Positions 6,154 to 7,938 of a stretch of 7,938 bases of DNA are shown piece by piece. This DNA is from Chloroflexota bacterium (lineage in GTDB: Bacteria; Chloroflexota; UBA5177; JANWHV01). The notes under the pieces were generated by a model. The model worked only from the letters and a program-made list of their open reading frames with translations, made no database searches and was not told the DNA's origin. The stretch lies in assembly GCA_025924845.1 (NCBI GenBank), contig JAICHN010000245.1, positions 1 through 7,938 on the forward strand, written 5' to 3'. The position numbers and the translations under genes are program-made. Numbering within the stretch: the first letter of the stretch is position 1; every line of letters starts with the position of its first letter.

Positions 6154-7938
6154 CTACGGTGCGATGGTCACTGGGGTGGCTGTATTGGCCACTCCGGAGG
6201 ATGCGAAGGTATGGACTACCAGAGTCCCGATCTCGGTCGTTCCTTCCACAAACTTGGGATGCATGGCGCCTATGTAGAGACCGAAGGCATCTGCCTTGCC
6301 GTTCAACTGACCGCGATAGATCACCTGACCAACCTTTGGGGCGGAGGGACCTTTGATCGGCTTGTGCTTTTGTCCCTTCACGGGAGTGGGCGTTGGCGGC
6401 GGCGGGGGCGGCGGTACCGTATTCTTCACGGTGAGGACTGCCTGAATGTGCGCAAAGGGAGCGGTATGCACCGTAATGGTCAACGGGGTCGCGGCACTGA
6501 TAGACAGTTGCGTGGCAGAGAGATCGAGGGTAAGCGGCAGCGGGCAAGTGCCGCGCGGAGGCTGGGGAGCGCCCGAGATCTTCGCGACGAAGGCATTCGG
6601 GTTGGCAGGCTGGTAGACTTTCCCCCCGGGTAAGGTGCCGGTGAGGGGGAAGTTGGGCGACAAAGTAGACCCAGTCACATAGGCATTGCCGCCTGCATCG
6701 ACGGCAATGGCGGTGGCCGAATCGACGAATGTGCCGCCGAAGTAGCTGGAGTATAAAAGACCACTGCCGCAAGAGTTCACTTTGGCAACGAAAGCATCCA
6801 GCATGCCGAACCCACCACGATTGCCTCCTAGAGTACCCTGGATGGCGCTCTTGAGTGGGAATACGGGAGTGCTAAAGCTGGCTGAGCCGGTGAGCCCCGC
6901 TACATATGCGTTACCCCGACCATCCACGGCGATGCCGTTCGCAACATCATTGCCCACGCCGCCGAGATAGGTGGAGTAGGTAAGGACGCCGCGAGCGCTC
7001 AACTTAGAGACGAAGGCATCAACCCCTCCGCCGGAGATAGGCTGCGGGACACCGATCGTGCGCTTGATGCCCCCATTGGTCTCCCCAACCAGATAAGCAT
7101 TTCCTTGTGTATCGACCGCGATAGCGTGAGTCTTGTCGGCCGAGCTCTGGCCCAGATATGTGGCATAGACTAGAGCGGTGCCGTTCCCATTCAGCTTCGC
7201 CACAAAGGAATTGTAGTCGGTGCCGAAGAGATGACCTTGTAGGGCATGGGGCGGGGTAGGAAAGTCTGGAGAATTCGTCTGGCCGGTGACATAGGCATCG
7301 CCCTTGGGATCGATAGCAATGGCGGCAGCCGTGTCAGACCCACTCCCTCCCAAATAGGTGCTGTATACGATGTTTGTGCCCTGCGGATTAAACTTGGTCA
7401 CAAAGGCATCAACCTGCTGACCCAGTGTTCCCTTACCGTATCCCAGTGCTCCTTGAATCGCATTCTTAATCGGGAAGTTGTAGGCATAGGTATAACCCGT
7501 GATGTAGGCGAAACCCCGGTGATCCACCGCGATCCCCTCAGAAACGTCGTTTCCCGACACGCCCGAATTGTCGATGGTACCACCAAGCAGAGTTGAGTAG
7601 ATTAGGTAATGACCTGTAGGATTCAGCTTGGCTACGAAGGCATCATAGCCACCTCGGTTGTGTGGCTGGAAGGCACGGGAGGTGGTAGGAAAGTTCGTGG
7701 CATCGGAGTAGCCTGTTACAAATGCGTCACCGTTGGCATCAACGGCAATTCCGGTGCCATAGCTGTGAGGTCCATCGGTGCTGTTGGCGTCAGTCGTGCC
7801 GTTCAAATACGTCGTATACAGAAGCCGGTTGCCGTGCGGGTTAATCTTCGCCACGAATACGTTTGGACATGGGTTCGGAGTGCCCGGCGGGCACGTAGTT
7901 GGCGCCGGCGCCCCTTGTAGCATGGCAGTCTGGGTAAT
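6154..7938 (-). CDS. SBBP-repeat beta-propeller surface protein with Ig-like tail (5' partial)
   Basis: The frame is open to the right edge: five codons precede the Met at 7923, and that Met falls inside a repeat unit (the T-x-x-x-Q segment before NVFVAKINPHG), so it is not the start. Six complete SBBP repeats follow, each with Y-S-T-Y-L-G-G, I-A-V-D-x-x-G-N-A-Y-V-T-G, usually F-P, and D-A-F-V-A-K-L-N. SBBP repeats (PF06739) form beta-propeller blades in exported or cell-surface proteins; the function is usually unknown. Counting from 7923, residues ~460-589 form a beta-rich domain ending TPVTIAP, interrupted at ~503-526 by seven prolines, TPTP and a Lys-rich stretch. Any signal peptide is off-window. 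There is no enzyme motif. Its base composition is lower in GC than the helicase gene. It may bind ligands or act structurally at the cell surface; the specific role cannot be inferred. Confidence 0.9.
   Translation of the reverse strand: MTQTAMLQGAPAPTTCPPGTPNPCPNVFVAKINPHGNRLLYTTYLNGTTDANSTDGPHSYGTGIAVDANGDAFVTGYSDATNFPTTSRAFQPHNRGGYDAFVAKLNPTGHYLIYSTLLGGTIDNSGVSGNDVSEGIAVDHRGFAYITGYTYAYNFPIKNAIQGALGYGKGTLGQQVDAFVTKFNPQGTNIVYSTYLGGSGSDTAAAIAIDPKGDAYVTGQTNSPDFPTPPHALQGHLFGTDYNSFVAKLNGNGTALVYATYLGQSSADKTHAIAVDTQGNAYLVGETNGGIKRTIGVPQPISGGGVDAFVSKLSARGVLTYSTYLGGVGNDVANGIAVDGRGNAYVAGLTGSASFSTPVFPLKSAIQGTLGGNRGGFGMLDAFVAKVNSCGSGLLYSSYFGGTFVDSATAIAVDAGGNAYVTGSTLSPNFPLTGTLPGGKVYQPANPNAFVAKISGAPQPPRGTCPLPLTLDLSATQLSISAATPLTITVHTAPFAHIQAVLTVKNTVPPPPPPPTPTPVKGQKHKPIKGPSAPKVGQVIYRGQLNGKADAFGLYIGAMHPKFVEGTTEIGTLVVHTFASSGVANTATPVTIAP
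6574..7818 (-). repeat. Six tandem SBBP beta-propeller repeat units
   Basis: Protein-level tandem repeats of 60-78 residues, in gene order: 7600-7818, 7366-7599, 7168-7365, 6979-7167, 6754-6978 and 6574-6753. Each begins at the Y-x-T/S-Y/L-L/F-G-G strand. A seventh, incomplete unit runs from 7819 to the window edge. Length differences come mainly from the loop between the F-P motif and the D-A-F-V-A-K strand. The repeats are diverged in DNA sequence, so they are old duplications rather than recent copies. Confidence 0.88.

Noticed and set aside
5617..6633. A 338-codon open + frame running from inside the helicase gene past its stop into the propeller gene
   Set aside because: It is a shadow frame: it overlaps the helicase in another frame and the propeller antisense, is Arg/Gly-rich with no recognisable domain, and crosses the hairpin at 6111-6140. 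High GC makes long spurious frames common.
5642..6772. A 376-codon open - frame opposite the end of the helicase gene
   Set aside because: It is antisense to conserved helicase motifs and overlaps the propeller gene in another frame; composition is Arg/His-rich and no family is recognisable.
6979..7818. Tandem repeats as a DNA-level repeat array or CRISPR
   Set aside because: The repetition is at protein level with variable unit length and diverged codons; there are no identical direct repeats with spacers.

Overview
The window reads as chromosomal DNA from a GC-rich bacterium. A Gram-negative-type or deeply branching lineage is possible. Chloroflexota or a similar phylum is my best guess, from the SBBP beta-propeller protein with a threonine/proline-rich linker and an Ig-like tail, but the sequence does not settle this. 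There are four protein genes, two of them cut by the window edges. I see no tRNA, rRNA, CRISPR array, insertion sequence or phage gene.

Layout: (1) 1-1841, + strand, the last ~70% of clpB, the disaggregase chaperone. (2) 1860-1900, a near-perfect 19-pair hairpin between convergent genes. (3) 1901-3004, - strand, a polytopic membrane protein of the YbhN / lysylphosphatidylglycerol-synthase transmembrane (flippase-like) family. (4) 3005-3223, the divergent intergenic region that should hold promoters for the genes on both sides. (5) 3224-6085, + strand, a 953-residue fusion of a PD-(D/E)XK (RecB/Cas4-like) nuclease with a UPF1/Dna2-type superfamily 1 helicase. (6) 6111-6140, a second hairpin between convergent genes. 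(7) 6154 to the right edge, - strand, a secreted or surface SBBP-repeat beta-propeller protein whose N-terminus lies outside the window.

The genes alternate in orientation, with hairpins at both convergent junctions, so each is probably its own transcription unit and there is no operon here. I see no functional link between neighbours. The most interesting gene is the nuclease-helicase. It has all the helicase motifs and an intact nuclease core (H158, D244, E263, K265, Q279), an unusual N-terminal C-x2-C-x5-C cluster, and non-standard spacing of the cysteines after the nuclease. It stands alone, so DNA repair or replication is the default reading and single-gene defence an unproven alternative. 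The window shows no clear multi-gene novel system.
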